Shown piece by piece: positions 1 to 8,133 of a stretch of 27,652 nt of DNA. This stretch comes from an uncultured Campylobacter sp. GTDB lineage: Bacteria > Campylobacterota > Campylobacteria > Campylobacterales > Campylobacteraceae. Location of the stretch: positions 1 through 27,652 of the forward strand of contig NZ_CALLWC010000057.1 in assembly GCF_938015785.1 (NCBI RefSeq), in the 5' to 3' direction. The notes beneath the pieces were generated by a model, which had not been told where the DNA came from, ran no database searches, and saw only the letters and a program-made list of their open reading frames with translations. The stretch's first letter is position 1. Every line of letters starts with the position of its first letter. A program made the translations under genes and the position numbers.

Positions 1-274
1 TTCTAAAGGATAAGCCGTCTTGGGATTTACAAATTAGAAATTTGTCCACTAAAAAGCGGCGATTTATTACAGAAAGGGTTGCGATTTAGGAAATGCCTTG
101 GGTAGCTTTGACTCTTGCTATAAATTTGCCATTTATAACCAACACATTATGAACAATACAAAAAAAGCGGTGCAATACTACAAAAAAGCTTGCGATATGG
201 GCAAAGATGATCCGATTGCCGAAATTACCGATATTTGGCAAAAATCCTGCGATATGTATGAGCTACTAAAATAG
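1..274 (+). pseudogene. Sel1-like repeat protein remnant, frameshifted, 5' end outside window
   Basis: From 53 to the TAG at 272-274 one frame reads like Sel1/TPR-type repeats: two copies of a unit ending in a Cys-Asp-(Leu/Met)-Gly motif (YYRKGCDLG and YYKKACDMG), the second preceded by NTKKA. Upstream, positions 3-52 continue the pattern in another frame (ending STKK). The two frames meet at the A5 run at 51-55, where one extra A would restore an STKK-AAIYYRKGCDLG reading. In the downstream frame a TAA lies at 50-52 and the first ATG only follows at about 150. Sel1 proteins of this Cys-containing kind are usually secreted repeat proteins in Campylobacterota. I read this as the broken 3' end of such a gene; a sequencing indel in the A run cannot be excluded. 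Confidence 0.55.
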
Positions 275-1040
275 CTCGCCGAGCTGCGGCCGATACAATG
301 CGCGTCGGCTGCGGCTTAAAATCCCGCGGCGTTTAAATTTAAATCGCAGCGGTAGGCTACTAAGCTCAACGATAAAATTTTAAATTGATCGGGCGATATG
401 CGGCAGAATTTAACGTAAATTTACACGGATCCTGCATAGATTTTGACGCAAGCAAAGCGCTAAAATAAAGAGGCGGATTTGTCATAAGCAAATGCGTGCT
501 AAAAGCATAGATTGGCACGCAGCAAAATTTTAAGTTAGAATTTATGAAATCTTATGCGCTTCGCCTCTGCACGGATCGGACGAAAGTAGAATTGCAAGAT
601 CGGAATTTACGCAGTCGCACGTATAAAGCTTCGCGCGAATTTTTTGATGTGGAATTTAAAATTTTAAAATTCCTAGAGCTTCGAATTTGGCGCCGAGCCT
701 TGAAATATCGTAGCGATAGAATTTTAAAATTTACCGCCGCATCGCTTTAAAAATTTTGCTTGAAAATTTTAATTACGCAGCGTAAAATTTTTCATTTCTG
801 CCGCGACGCTGCGTTTTTCTATAAAAATTTTGCTTTTTTGCTATGACGATGTATTTTTCGTCGTAAAATTTCGTGCCTTTTTTGACGCGGCATTCTTAAT
901 GCGCGATCCTCATTATTTTGCTTGTTAAAATTTAAGTGATAAATCCCACGATGTAAACGCAGGGCATAAAGGCTCTTATCTCTAGGCGCCACTTTGAAGC
1001 GAAATGAGATAAAATTCTACGTAGCGCAAAAGGCGTCCGA
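275..1040. other. Gene-free stretch, 766 bases
   Basis: I see no convincing gene. An open frame at 544-750 (68 codons) is rich in Arg/Lys/Phe from repeated AAATTTTAAAATT words and has no ribosome-binding site or family resemblance. The stretch holds inverted repeats: GCCGA/TCGGC (289-293 with 305-309), ACGCAGCGT/ACGCTGCGT (775-783 with 806-814, followed by five T), and TTATCTC/GAGATAA (976-982 with 1006-1012), the last just beyond the nfo stop. Confidence 0.6.
775..818 (+). terminator. Possible terminator hairpin with T run
   Basis: A perfect 9-bp inverted repeat (ACGCAGCGT at 775-783, ACGCTGCGT at 806-814) is followed by a T run at 814-818. The 22-base loop is long for an intrinsic terminator and no gene ends immediately upstream, so this is a weak call. 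Confidence 0.3.
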
Positions 1041-1895
1041 TTAGGCCTTGGGGCGTCCTTGCATACTGCGCAAAAGTGCGATCTCCTCCACCCAGAGGCT
1101 ATCGTCGATCGTTTCTAAAATCAGCGGGATCTCGTCGATGTTCGGGTCGTTCATGATGTTTTCAAACGCTGCGAGCCCCAAAAATCCGCGTCCGAGGCTC
1201 TCGTGCCGATCCTTACGCACGCCAAGCTCGTTTTTCGTGTCGTTTAGGTGCATGCCGCTTAAAAATTTATAGCCGATCGCGCGGTCAAACTCGCTCATCG
1301 TGCGCTCATAGGCCTGCGGGCTGCGCAGATCGTATCCTGCGGCGAACGCGTGACAGGTATCGATGCAGACGCCGATGCGATCTTTGTTTGAAATTTTATC
1401 GATCACGTAAGCAAGCTGAGCGAAATCATAGCCGAGATTGGAACCCTGGCCGGCGGTGTTTTCGAGCACGAGCTTGACGCCACTGGTGTTTGCGATGGCG
1501 AAATTTAGCGACTCTGCGATATTATCCAGGCACTGCTGAACTGAAATTTCATTTAGATGCGAGCCCGGATGAAAGTTCAAAAGCCTAAGTCCGAGCGCCT
1601 CGCAGCGGCGGATCTCGTCCACGAAGGCGTTTAGGGACTTCTCGCGCTCCGCCTCGCGCGGATGGCCCAAGTTTATGAGGTAGCTGTCGTGCACCAAGAC
1701 ATGCTCCGCGCGGATGCCGCTTTGCTTCAGCGCGTCCTTAAACGCGATGATCTCCTCCGCGCTAAGCGGCGGCGCGTCCCATCTGCGCTGATTTTTGACA
1801 AACATCGCAAACGCGTCCGCCCCGATCCTTGCGGCGTTTAACGGCGCGTTAAAAACCCCACCGCTAGCACTCACGTGCGCTCCGATTCGCTTCAT
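1041..1895 (-). CDS. nfo: Endonuclease IV (AP endonuclease)
   Basis: Type-IV apurinic/apyrimidinic endonuclease of base-excision repair, cutting 5' of abasic sites in the cytoplasm; 284 residues, the normal length. The zinc ligands known from E. coli Nfo all fall at the same residue numbers here: H69, H109, E145, D179, H182, H216, D229, H231 and E261. Family signatures are visible: HVSASGG near residue 7, LNFHPGS at 106-112, LENTAGQGSNLG at 144-155, CIDTCHAFAAGYD at 177-189, and RKDRHESLG at 227-235. I start at ATG 1895 because a strong AGGAGG lies just before it and the protein then opens MKRIGAH as in the family; an upstream in-frame start at 1934 would add 13 unconserved residues. It stands alone, with an unrelated lipoprotein gene upstream on the same strand. 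Confidence 0.97.
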   Translation of the reverse strand: MKRIGAHVSASGGVFNAPLNAARIGADAFAMFVKNQRRWDAPPLSAEEIIAFKDALKQSGIRAEHVLVHDSYLINLGHPREAEREKSLNAFVDEIRRCEALGLRLLNFHPGSHLNEISVQQCLDNIAESLNFAIANTSGVKLVLENTAGQGSNLGYDFAQLAYVIDKISNKDRIGVCIDTCHAFAAGYDLRSPQAYERTMSEFDRAIGYKFLSGMHLNDTKNELGVRKDRHESLGRGFLGLAAFENIMNDPNIDEIPLILETIDDSLWVEEIALLRSMQGRPKA

Positions 1896-2256
1896 TCTGC
1901 CTCCTAAATTTTTATTTTGTACCGCGTGCGGCAAATTTCATAAACCCGAGCCGCGCGCGGATTTTTAAATTTAAATGCGCGCTTTTCTTTCGCACATACG
2001 CGCTGCTTGGTTAAATTTCATCGCAAAGAGTAGGCGCAGAGCGTCAATAAAACCGCGTCGTTTGCGCAGCTTAGGCGGCTACCCGCCGAGTAATGGAATT
2101 TTGACCGCTCGCGCTGTGTTTTGAGGCGGCTACTGGGCACATTATTTCCGCGCACTTACAAACGCCCGCTGCGCGAAATTTTACTCGTTCGCGATTTGCT
2201 CGCGCCGCCCTGCGGAGTAGTATTTCACGTGCTACGAATACTCGTCGCGCGAAATT
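1896..2256. other. Gene-free stretch, 361 bases
   Basis: No coding frame that I can support. It contains a 15-bp direct repeat GCGCGAAATTTTACT at 2171-2185 and 2247-2261, the second copy running into the 3' end of the lipoprotein gene, a 10-bp palindrome CCGCGCGCGG at 1951-1960, and two GGCGGCTAC words between 2070 and 2130. Confidence 0.5.
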
Positions 2257-2751
2257 TTACTGCAGCTCGCGGATTTTGATCTTTACGCCGCGTTTTGCGT
2301 CAGCGAAGCTTATGGATCTTCCGCTGCCGTCCTTGTCGCGGCAAACCTTATAATCGATAGAGCCATCTTGCAGGCTTTGCGCTAGGCAACGGCGCTCGCC
2401 CGCGTCGCTGCCGCCGAAGATCGGCTTGCCGTCTAGGATTTCGCCCAGAAGTCCGCGGTAGTGCTCGGTGCCGAAGAATTTTTTATTGAAAACGAGCTCG
2501 TCGTCGCACGCGCCGTTCATGCAAATTTTATCGCCTTTTAATACCAGGCTTAGCACGCTGATACCGCTTGCGTAAATTTGAACCTCGGTTTGGTTTTTAA
2601 ATTTGCGCATAAAGCCCGCGTCGCTGGTGCGGGTAAGCGGCGAAATGACGGTAAAATTTACAGCTTGCGTAGAAGCGGGCTTGAGCGCAGTGGTAGCGCA
2701 ACCTGCGAGCAGAAGCGAAAGTGCAAGCGGCGCCAGAAAAGAGCATTTCAT
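2257..2751 (-). CDS. Putative lipoprotein of unknown function
   Basis: A 164-residue protein with a classical lipoprotein signal: Met-Lys start, hydrophobic stretch, and the lipobox LLAGC placing the lipidated cysteine at residue 18, so it should be membrane-anchored in the periplasm. The mature part is polar, with four further cysteines (in the KICMNGACDD region near residues 77-82 and in RRCLAQ and KVCRDKD near 121-137) that could form disulfides. No domain is recognised. ATG 2751 is preceded by AAGGA at good spacing. It reads divergently from tRNA-Glu. The downstream gap carries the second copy of a 15-bp direct repeat overlapping its stop region. Confidence 0.8.
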   Translation of the reverse strand: MKCSFLAPLALSLLLAGCATTALKPASTQAVNFTVISPLTRTSDAGFMRKFKNQTEVQIYASGISVLSLVLKGDKICMNGACDDELVFNKKFFGTEHYRGLLGEILDGKPIFGGSDAGERRCLAQSLQDGSIDYKVCRDKDGSGRSISFADAKRGVKIKIRELQ

Positions 2752-2770
2752 AAATAATCCTTAATTTAAG

Positions 2771-2798
2771 TTGGGTTTAAGTGCGTCTTGAGTAGAAT
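2771..2798 (+). promoter_or_regulatory. Candidate sigma-70 promoter for tRNA-Glu
   Basis: TTGGGT (2771-2776) and TAGAAT (2793-2798) are separated by 16 bases and sit about 30 bases before the tRNA. Assigned from consensus only. Confidence 0.4.
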
Positions 2799-2828
2799 AC
2801 CGCCTTTAATCTTAATACCAGATTAAGT

Positions 2829-2903
2829 GGCCCCTTCGTCTAACGGTTAGGACATCGCCCTTTCACGGCGGTAAAACGAGTTCGAATCTCGTAGGGGTCG
2901 CCA
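2829..2903 (+). tRNA. tRNA-Glu (anticodon TTC)
   Basis: A complete cloverleaf: the 7-bp acceptor stem GGCCCCT pairs with AGGGGTC (one G-U), G is the discriminator base and CCA is encoded at 2901-2903. The anticodon stem TCGCC/GGCGG (one U-G) closes a loop CTTTCAC with anticodon TTC at 2862-2864. The T arm has the usual GTTCGAATC. It stands alone, divergent from the lipoprotein gene. Confidence 0.97.
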
Positions 2904-3164
2904 CTTCTAGTTTTAAAATTTTTTGACGCAAATCTTAGTTTTTGTAAAATTTTGAAATTTTATCTAACTACTAAATTCTAAAATTATGCGCTTTTGTTGC
3001 TTCCTGCGCTACAAAATTCCAAGACTGCAATAAATTCTACCTGATAGTTTTAAAATTTAGCCCTGCCGAATTTACGTAATAAATTTTATGCGGACATATG
3101 AAACTTAATAAAATAAAACTCGCGAATTTAGCTCTTTCTAAAAAAAATTCGCTAAATTTATTGA

Positions 3165-3902
3165 ATGCAAAATTTTAAAGAATATGTAAATGAAATTCTA
3201 AAAAATCATCCTGGCGAGCGCGTCACGAGCTTTAGTTTCGAGGGCGAGAAATACTGGCTCAAGCAGCCGGAGCTGCGCATCCGCGGCGGATTGCTTACGA
3301 AAATATTCAAAGCAAATCCGAAAGTCGCTTTCGATTACGAAGCGCTAAAATGCGAGAGCCTGTACGCAGCCGGCGCGCCTGTGCCGCAGCTGGTGCTGCG
3401 AGACGAGAGCTTTTTCGTACTCAAAGACGGCGGCACGCCGGTGGACGAGGTGCTAAAAAGCTCGGATGAGGCGGCTTGCGTGGCGCTTATTGAGGGCTAC
3501 GCTGCGGCGTTAGCACAGCTACATTCGCGCGGCTTCATACACGGCAGACCCGCACTGCGCGACGTTTTAGTAAAAAACGGCGAGATGAAATTTATAGATT
3601 TTGAAAATCGTGGCGAGCGCGGTGATCTGCAAAAAGCCAAAATGCGAGATTTTTTGCTGTTTGTCTATGATCTTTGTCGCGAAGGTCTGAGCGAAGGCTT
3701 AGTGCGCGCAAGCATCCACGCCTACGCCTCAAGCGGCGGGCAGGATGTAGTGCAAAGTGCGTGGGCTATGGTGCGTACGTTGCGTCCGATATATTTTATC
3801 GCTAGGCTTTTGCCGCAAAAATTTAAGGATCTAAACGCGCTCGTGCGCACGTTTGAGCTCTGCCTAAAAATAATTGAGGAAAACGATGATCAAACAAAGT
3901 AA
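3165..3902 (+). CDS. Kinase-fold protein, lipopolysaccharide-kinase/InaA-like
   Basis: A 245-residue protein with the outline of a small eukaryotic-like kinase fold (Kdo kinase/InaA/BUD32-type). A candidate ATP-binding lysine lies in YWLKQ (K33), a glutamate region follows near 59-64, and the catalytic-loop equivalent HGRPALRDV (126-134) is followed by FIDFE (143-147), where D145 matches the metal-binding Asp. Where canonical members have HGD...N, this protein has HGR...D, so the usual catalytic-base Asp and loop Asn are not in their normal places. It may be a divergent active subfamily or a pseudokinase. The substrate is unknown; LPS core or another membrane sugar is an inference from the family. 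It overlaps the following MFS gene by 17 bases, implying co-transcription. Confidence 0.65.
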   Translation: MQNFKEYVNEILKNHPGERVTSFSFEGEKYWLKQPELRIRGGLLTKIFKANPKVAFDYEALKCESLYAAGAPVPQLVLRDESFFVLKDGGTPVDEVLKSSDEAACVALIEGYAAALAQLHSRGFIHGRPALRDVLVKNGEMKFIDFENRGERGDLQKAKMRDFLLFVYDLCREGLSEGLVRASIHAYASSGGQDVVQSAWAMVRTLRPIYFIARLLPQKFKDLNALVRTFELCLKIIEENDDQTK

Positions 3903-5085
3903 ATTTGCTAAATTTAAGCTGGTGATTATACTCGCCTATATGTCGGCTCTGGCGCCCTTGTCTACCGATATGTATCTGCCCGCACTAAAAAGAGTCAAGC
4001 AAAACTTCGCCACGAGCGAGTTTTACACTCAGCTATCGGTTGCGAGTTTTTTCATCGCTTTTGCACTAGGACAGCTCGTTTATGGGCCGCTAAGCGATAA
4101 ATTTGGTCGTAAAAAGCCGTTATACGCGGGCATTTTGCTTTTTATATTTGCGTCGCTTGCTTGCGTGAGCTTTGATAGCGTTTACGCGTTTATATTTTTT
4201 AGATTTTTGCAAGCTTTAGGCGGGTGCGCGGGAGTGGTACTTGCGCGAGCCGTAATTAATGATAAATTCGAACTGCACGAGGCTGCGGCGATGTTTGCGC
4301 TGATGATGGTCGTAGGCTCGCTAGCGCCGATGCTAGCACCAACTCTAGGCGGATTTGTTCTAGATTTTTTCTCGTGGCAAGCGATTTTTGCGATTTTGTT
4401 CGCGCTTGGAATTTTGCTTTTTGCATTTATATTTTTCGGACTTGACGAGAGCGCGCAGATAGATGGGACTGCTATTCTTAGCGTAAAAGGCGTGCTTGGC
4501 GAATACGGCATAATCTTGCAAAATAAAGAATTTATGCGCTATACGCTAGGATTTGCGGTTGCGATGAGCGCGCTTTTTGCTTATATCACGGGCTCTAGCT
4601 TTATATTTTTGGGCTATTATGGGCTGGGTGAGCATGCCTTTGGCGTAATATTTGGCATCAACGCTCTTGGAATGACCCTTGTTTCGGCACTAAATGCCAA
4701 ACTCGTGCAAAATCGCGAACCCACAGCTTTATTAAATTTCGGCCTAATAGCGATGCTTGTGACAAGCTTGATTTTGCTTGCATGCTCTATGCTTGACCTT
4801 CCTTTCATCTGCTTTGAGGCTTCGCTTTTTGTATTGCTCTCATCTCTTGGCTTTGTTGCGCCTAACGCCACAACGCTTGCGATGGCGCTGTATAAGGACG
4901 GCAACTCTGGCGCAGCTTCGGCGGTACTGGGGACTGCGCAGTTTGCTATTGCCGGGGCTATTTCGTTTGTCGTGGGTGCAGTGGGAGCGAATAAGCCGTT
5001 TTTGCTCGCAAGTGTGATGGCGATTTGTGCTCTTTGTGCGAACGCCGTGTATTTTTTATTGCGAGAAAAGAATCAAAAATTTTAA
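3886..5085 (+). CDS. MFS multidrug exporter, Bcr/CflA type
   Basis: About 399 residues, an inner-membrane proton-coupled drug exporter of the 12-helix DHA1 family. Bcr/CflA hallmarks are the STDMYLPALK segment after the first helix (near 25-34) and the motif-A loop GPLSDKFGRKKPL between helices 2 and 3 (near 65-80), where Asp-Arg-Gly-Arg residues couple proton and drug movement in the family. The remainder is hydrophobic helices with short loops, ending in a basic tail. I choose ATG 3886, which has GAGGA five bases upstream; an in-frame TTG at 3874 would include the ribosome-binding site in the coding sequence. The start lies inside the end of the kinase-like gene, so the two are translationally linked. 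The substrate cannot be told from sequence. Confidence 0.9.
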   Translation: MIKQSKFAKFKLVIILAYMSALAPLSTDMYLPALKRVKQNFATSEFYTQLSVASFFIAFALGQLVYGPLSDKFGRKKPLYAGILLFIFASLACVSFDSVYAFIFFRFLQALGGCAGVVLARAVINDKFELHEAAAMFALMMVVGSLAPMLAPTLGGFVLDFFSWQAIFAILFALGILLFAFIFFGLDESAQIDGTAILSVKGVLGEYGIILQNKEFMRYTLGFAVAMSALFAYITGSSFIFLGYYGLGEHAFGVIFGINALGMTLVSALNAKLVQNREPTALLNFGLIAMLVTSLILLACSMLDLPFICFEASLFVLLSSLGFVAPNATTLAMALYKDGNSGAASAVLGTAQFAIAGAISFVVGAVGANKPFLLASVMAICALCANAVYFLLREKNQKF

Positions 5086-5125
5086 TTTTAATATTTTTTA
5101 AATTTATCGTTAAGGATTGATTAGC

Positions 5126-5160
5126 TAAAATTAACTCTCGTTCTTTCGGTGTAAGAAAGA
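5126..5160 (+). promoter_or_regulatory. Candidate thrS promoter and leader hairpin
   Basis: TAAAAT at 5126-5131 is a plausible -10 element. Just downstream TCTTTC (5142-5147) and GAAAGA (5155-5160) form a 6-bp hairpin with a 7-base loop in the presumed leader, before an A-rich purine stretch and GGAAAC. No threonine leader peptide or T-box is visible. Confidence 0.35.
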
Positions 5161-5187
5161 CAATTCGGTAAAAAAGGAAACAAGCCA

Positions 5188-7011
5188 ATGAGCGATATTA
5201 TCGCATATAAACTTAACGGTGAAATTTACGATACTCAAAGTATCGGCGAGCACGCAAGCGAGGCGCAGCCGATATATTTTGATAACTCCGAGGACGCGCT
5301 AAAGGTGATCCGCCACTCCTGTGCGCACCTTTTGGCGCAGGCGGTGCGCGAGCTCTACCCAGGTGCAAAATTTTTCGTGGGACCCGCGATCGAGGATGGG
5401 TTTTACTACGACATCCGCGTCAGCAAAGATAACGGCGAGAAGCTCGGCGAAGAGGACTTAAAGACGATCGAAAAAAAGATGCGCGCGCTTGCCGAGGCAA
5501 ATTCAGAGATTAAAAAGATAGTCTCCACAAAAGAGGCGGTCGCGAAAAAATATGCAAACGACGATCTTAAGCAGGAGGTTTTAAAGCGTATCCCCGAAGG
5601 CCCGGTTAGCTTATACGCGCAGGGCGAGTTTGAGGATATCTGCCGCGGTCCGCATGTGCAAAATACGAAATTTTTGAAAAATTTTGCTCTTACGCGCATC
5701 GCGGGAGCGTATCTCGGCGGCGACGAGAAGCGCGAGATGCTAACTCGCATCTACGGCGTCGTATTTGCCGATAAAGATAGCCTTAAAAAACATCTTACGA
5801 TGCTTGAAGAAGCTAAGAAGCGCGATCACCGAAAGCTCGGAGCCGAGATGAAATTTTTTACCTTTGACGAGCAGATCGGCGCAGGACTTCCGATCTGGCT
5901 TCCTGCCGGCACGAGGATGCGTATAAAGCTCGAGGAGCGCCTTTATAGGCAGCTTCGCAAGCGCGGCTACGAGCCGGTGCGCGGCCCTGAAATTTTAAAA
6001 TCCGACGCCTGGAAGATCAGCGGGCACTACAGCAACTACAAAGAAAATATGTATTTTACGACGATCGAGGAGCAAGAATACGGCATCAAGCCGATGAATT
6101 GCGTCGGTCACATCAAGGTTTATCAAAGCGAGATCCGCTCATATCGCGATCTGCCGCTTAAATTTTGCGAGTACGGCGTCGTGCACCGCCATGAAAAAAG
6201 CGGCGTATTGCACGGACTTTTCCGCGTGCGCGAGTTTACGCAGGACGACGCGCATCTGTTTGTGATGCCGAGTCAGATCAAAGAAAACGTCTATGAAATT
6301 TTAGATTTCGTTGAGCTTCTGATGAAGGCTTTCGGTTTTGAATACGAGCTTGAAATTTCGACCAAACCGCAAAAGGCGGTCGGCGACGACGAGGTTTGGG
6401 ATATCGCGACGAAGGCCTTAAAAGACGCGCTTGATGAAAAGGGCTTAAAGTACGGCCTAGACGAGGGCGGCGGCGCTTTTTACGGACCTAAGATCGACAT
6501 CAAAATCACCGACGCGCTCGGTCGAAAATGGCAGTGCGGCACGGTGCAGGTCGACTTTAACCTGCCTGAACGCTTTGAGCTTGGCTATATCGACGAAAAT
6601 AATGAAAAAAAGCAGCCCGTGATGCTGCATCGCGCGATTTTGGGAAGCTTCGAGAGGTTTGTGGGGATTTTGCTCGAGCACACCGCGGGCGAACTTCCGT
6701 TTTGGATCTGTCCTACGCAGGTATCGATCGTGCCGATCGGCGAGGCGCACGTAAGCTATGCGAAAGAAATTTTAAATTTGCTGCGCGAAGCAGGCATTGA
6801 CGGCGAAATTTTAGATAAAAACGAAACGCTAAATAAACGAATCAGAACGGCTGAGAAGCAGAAGGTGCCGCTCATCATCGTCCTAGGCGATAATGAAGTT
6901 TCGGCTCGCAGTGTAGCCTTGCGCGATCGCAGGGCGCGTGAACAGCGAAATTTAAGGCTGGATGAGTTTTTAAATTTCGTAAAAGCTAAATTAAACGAGG
7001 TGAATTTTTGA
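5188..7011 (+). CDS. thrS: Threonine--tRNA ligase
   Basis: Class II aminoacyl-tRNA synthetase charging tRNA-Thr; 607 residues. The editing domain shows HSCAH (H43, H47) and CRGPH (C152, H156). The catalytic core has PMNCVGH (zinc ligand C305), motif 2 around RHEKSGVLHGLFRVREF (334-350), H356 in DDAHLF and H481 in LHRAILGSFERF (motif 3). These residues are offset by about 30 from the E. coli numbering because the N-terminal TGS-like domain is about half the usual length, as in Campylobacter ThrRS. The C-terminal anticodon-binding domain (roughly 505-607) includes VALRDRRAREQ. The gene leads the conserved thrS-infC-rpmI-rplT cluster and its TGA overlaps the infC start. Confidence 0.98.
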   Translation: MSDIIAYKLNGEIYDTQSIGEHASEAQPIYFDNSEDALKVIRHSCAHLLAQAVRELYPGAKFFVGPAIEDGFYYDIRVSKDNGEKLGEEDLKTIEKKMRALAEANSEIKKIVSTKEAVAKKYANDDLKQEVLKRIPEGPVSLYAQGEFEDICRGPHVQNTKFLKNFALTRIAGAYLGGDEKREMLTRIYGVVFADKDSLKKHLTMLEEAKKRDHRKLGAEMKFFTFDEQIGAGLPIWLPAGTRMRIKLEERLYRQLRKRGYEPVRGPEILKSDAWKISGHYSNYKENMYFTTIEEQEYGIKPMNCVGHIKVYQSEIRSYRDLPLKFCEYGVVHRHEKSGVLHGLFRVREFTQDDAHLFVMPSQIKENVYEILDFVELLMKAFGFEYELEISTKPQKAVGDDEVWDIATKALKDALDEKGLKYGLDEGGGAFYGPKIDIKITDALGRKWQCGTVQVDFNLPERFELGYIDENNEKKQPVMLHRAILGSFERFVGILLEHTAGELPFWICPTQVSIVPIGEAHVSYAKEILNLLREAGIDGEILDKNETLNKRIRTAEKQKVPLIIVLGDNEVSARSVALRDRRAREQRNLRLDEFLNFVKAKLNEVNF

Positions 7012-7529
7012 GCAGAGAGAAAGAGGTTTTTCTAAACGAGGACATTCCGGCTAGCGAAGTCAGGTGCATAGGCGACAACGGCGAGGTTTACGGCATAATT
7101 TCAAAGGCGCAGGCGCTGCAAATCGCCGAGCGGGAGGGCGTGGATCTGGTTTTGATAGCGCCCGATGCAAAGCCGCCCGTTTGCAAGGTCATGAACTACA
7201 GCAAATTTCGCTATCAGCAGGAAAAAAAGCTCAAAGAGGCGAAAAAAAAGCAAAAAATCATCGAGGTCAAAGAGATCAAGCTGTCCGCCAAAATCGCTCA
7301 AAACGACATTAATTACAAAGTAAAACACGCGAAAGAATTCCTTAGTAGCGGCAAGCACGTCAAGCTTCGCGTATTTTTAAAAGGGCGCGAGATGTCAAGC
7401 CCGGAAATCGGCGTAAATTTGCTCAATAAAATTTGGGACGAATTTTTCGCAGAAGTTGCCGATCGCGATAAGGCGCCAGCGCTAGAAGGACGCTACGTAA
7501 ATATGCTGATCACGCCGAAAAAGGCGTAG
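7008..7529 (+). CDS. infC: Translation initiation factor IF-3
   Basis: A 173-residue IF-3, which binds the 30S subunit, checks start-codon pairing and prevents premature 50S joining. It has an N-terminal domain beginning NEDIPASEVRCIGD, a lysine-rich linker (about 68-85), and a C-terminal domain with EIKLSAKIAQNDINYKVKHA and FLKGREM. The start is TTG at 7008, overlapping the thrS stop, with GAGG at 6997-7000 seven bases upstream; a non-AUG start is typical for infC, where it allows the factor to limit its own synthesis. There is no competing ATG near the conserved N terminus. A structured 315-base gap follows instead of the usual close rpmI. Confidence 0.97.
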   Translation: MSREKEVFLNEDIPASEVRCIGDNGEVYGIISKAQALQIAEREGVDLVLIAPDAKPPVCKVMNYSKFRYQQEKKLKEAKKKQKIIEVKEIKLSAKIAQNDINYKVKHAKEFLSSGKHVKLRVFLKGREMSSPEIGVNLLNKIWDEFFAEVADRDKAPALEGRYVNMLITPKKA

Positions 7530-7582
7530 CGTAAATTTAGCGGTATTTTGCGCCGAGTGCGGCAAAATTTTAAAATTTACGC
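7529..7582. repeat. Nested inverted repeat after infC
   Basis: Outer arms GCGTAAATTT (7529-7538) and AAATTTACGC (7573-7582) are perfect 10-bp complements. Inside the 34-base loop TTTTG...CCG and CGG...CAAAA form a second hairpin around AGTG. The left arm starts at the infC stop codon. It may act as an attenuator or a 3'-end stabiliser. Confidence 0.6.
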
Positions 7583-7844
7583 GCTGTTTCTTCGCGGTAC
7601 AGCGTGTAAATTTAAACTAAATAGCGAAATTTTAAAATTTAATGCGGGCTAGGTTTATCTCTAAATTTAACCCTTTAAATTTGTATAAAATTTTTCAAAT
7701 TAAGCAAAATCGAGTCTTAATCGAGCGGTAAAATTTAACTTTAAATTTATCTTGCGTTCATTTAAGCTATAAAATTCCTTAAATTCAAATTTTTCAAAGA
7801 AACTTTATTATATACTTCCCATTCACTTTAAAAAAAGGACGACC
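7530..7844. other. Gap between infC and rpmI, 315 bases
   Basis: No gene. The first 80 bases are dense in inverted repeats: the nested element at 7529-7582, overlapped by a further hairpin ACGCGCTGT (7579-7587) with ACAGCGTGT (7599-7607, one G-U pair). Two copies of the 14-bp palindrome AAATTTTAAAATTT lie at 7565-7578 and 7627-7640. The last 80 bases hold promoter-like elements for rpmI. Confidence 0.6.
7768..7816 (+). promoter_or_regulatory. Candidate rpmI-rplT promoter elements
   Basis: Two -10-like elements precede rpmI: TATAAA/TAAAAT overlapping at 7768-7775 and TATACT at 7811-7816. The second would start transcription about 20 bases before the ATG. Consensus match only. Confidence 0.4.
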
Positions 7845-8036
7845 ATGCCAAAGATGAAAAGCGTGCGCGGTGCCGTCAAGCGTTTTAAAGCGGGCAAAAA
7901 CAAGATCAAAAGAGGCTCGGCGTTTCGCAGCCACATTTTGACGAAGATGTCTCAAAAACGCAAGAGGAATTTGCGCGAGGCCCAATACGTCGATTCTACG
8001 AACGTATCTGCGGTTAAAAAAATGCTTTGCAAATAG
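7845..8036 (+). CDS. rpmI: 50S ribosomal protein L35
   Basis: A 63-residue, strongly basic protein with the L35 pattern: MPKMKS start, KRFK, SAFRSHILTKM and KRKRNLR in the middle. It sits in the core of the 50S subunit. AAAAAAAGGACGACC before the ATG supplies a good ribosome-binding site. It is followed after 97 bases by rplT, the standard partner. Confidence 0.98.
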   Translation: MPKMKSVRGAVKRFKAGKNKIKRGSAFRSHILTKMSQKRKRNLREAQYVDSTNVSAVKKMLCK

Positions 8037-8072
8037 TGCAAAGTTAGTTTTTGACGAAAGTCATTCAAACTC

Positions 8073-8095
8073 CCCTAAATTTATGGATTTTAGGG
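8073..8095 (+). promoter_or_regulatory. Hairpin between rpmI and rplT
   Basis: CCCTAAA (8073-8079) pairs perfectly with TTTAGGG (8089-8095) around a 9-base loop, 38 bases before the rplT start. In other bacteria L20 controls its own operon by binding mRNA; this hairpin is a candidate part of such a site, but only its position suggests so. Confidence 0.35.
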
Positions 8096-8133
8096 CAAGA
8101 TCCCCAAGGGACGCCGATTAAGAAAGGATTAAT

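Noticed and set aside
51..55. Phase-variable tract in the Sel1 remnant
   Set aside because: Five A are too short; contingency tracts in Campylobacter are typically long G/C runs.
544..750. 68-codon open frame
   Set aside because: No ribosome-binding site, composition dictated by AAATTTTAAAATT words, no family resemblance.
3874..3888. TTG 3874 as start of the MFS gene
   Set aside because: It would place the GAGGA ribosome-binding site inside the coding sequence; ATG 3886 fits better.
4182..4904. Long minus-strand frames (4182-4511, 4617-4904) inside the MFS gene
   Set aside because: Antisense to a clearly conserved transporter; they only mirror its hydrophobic codons.
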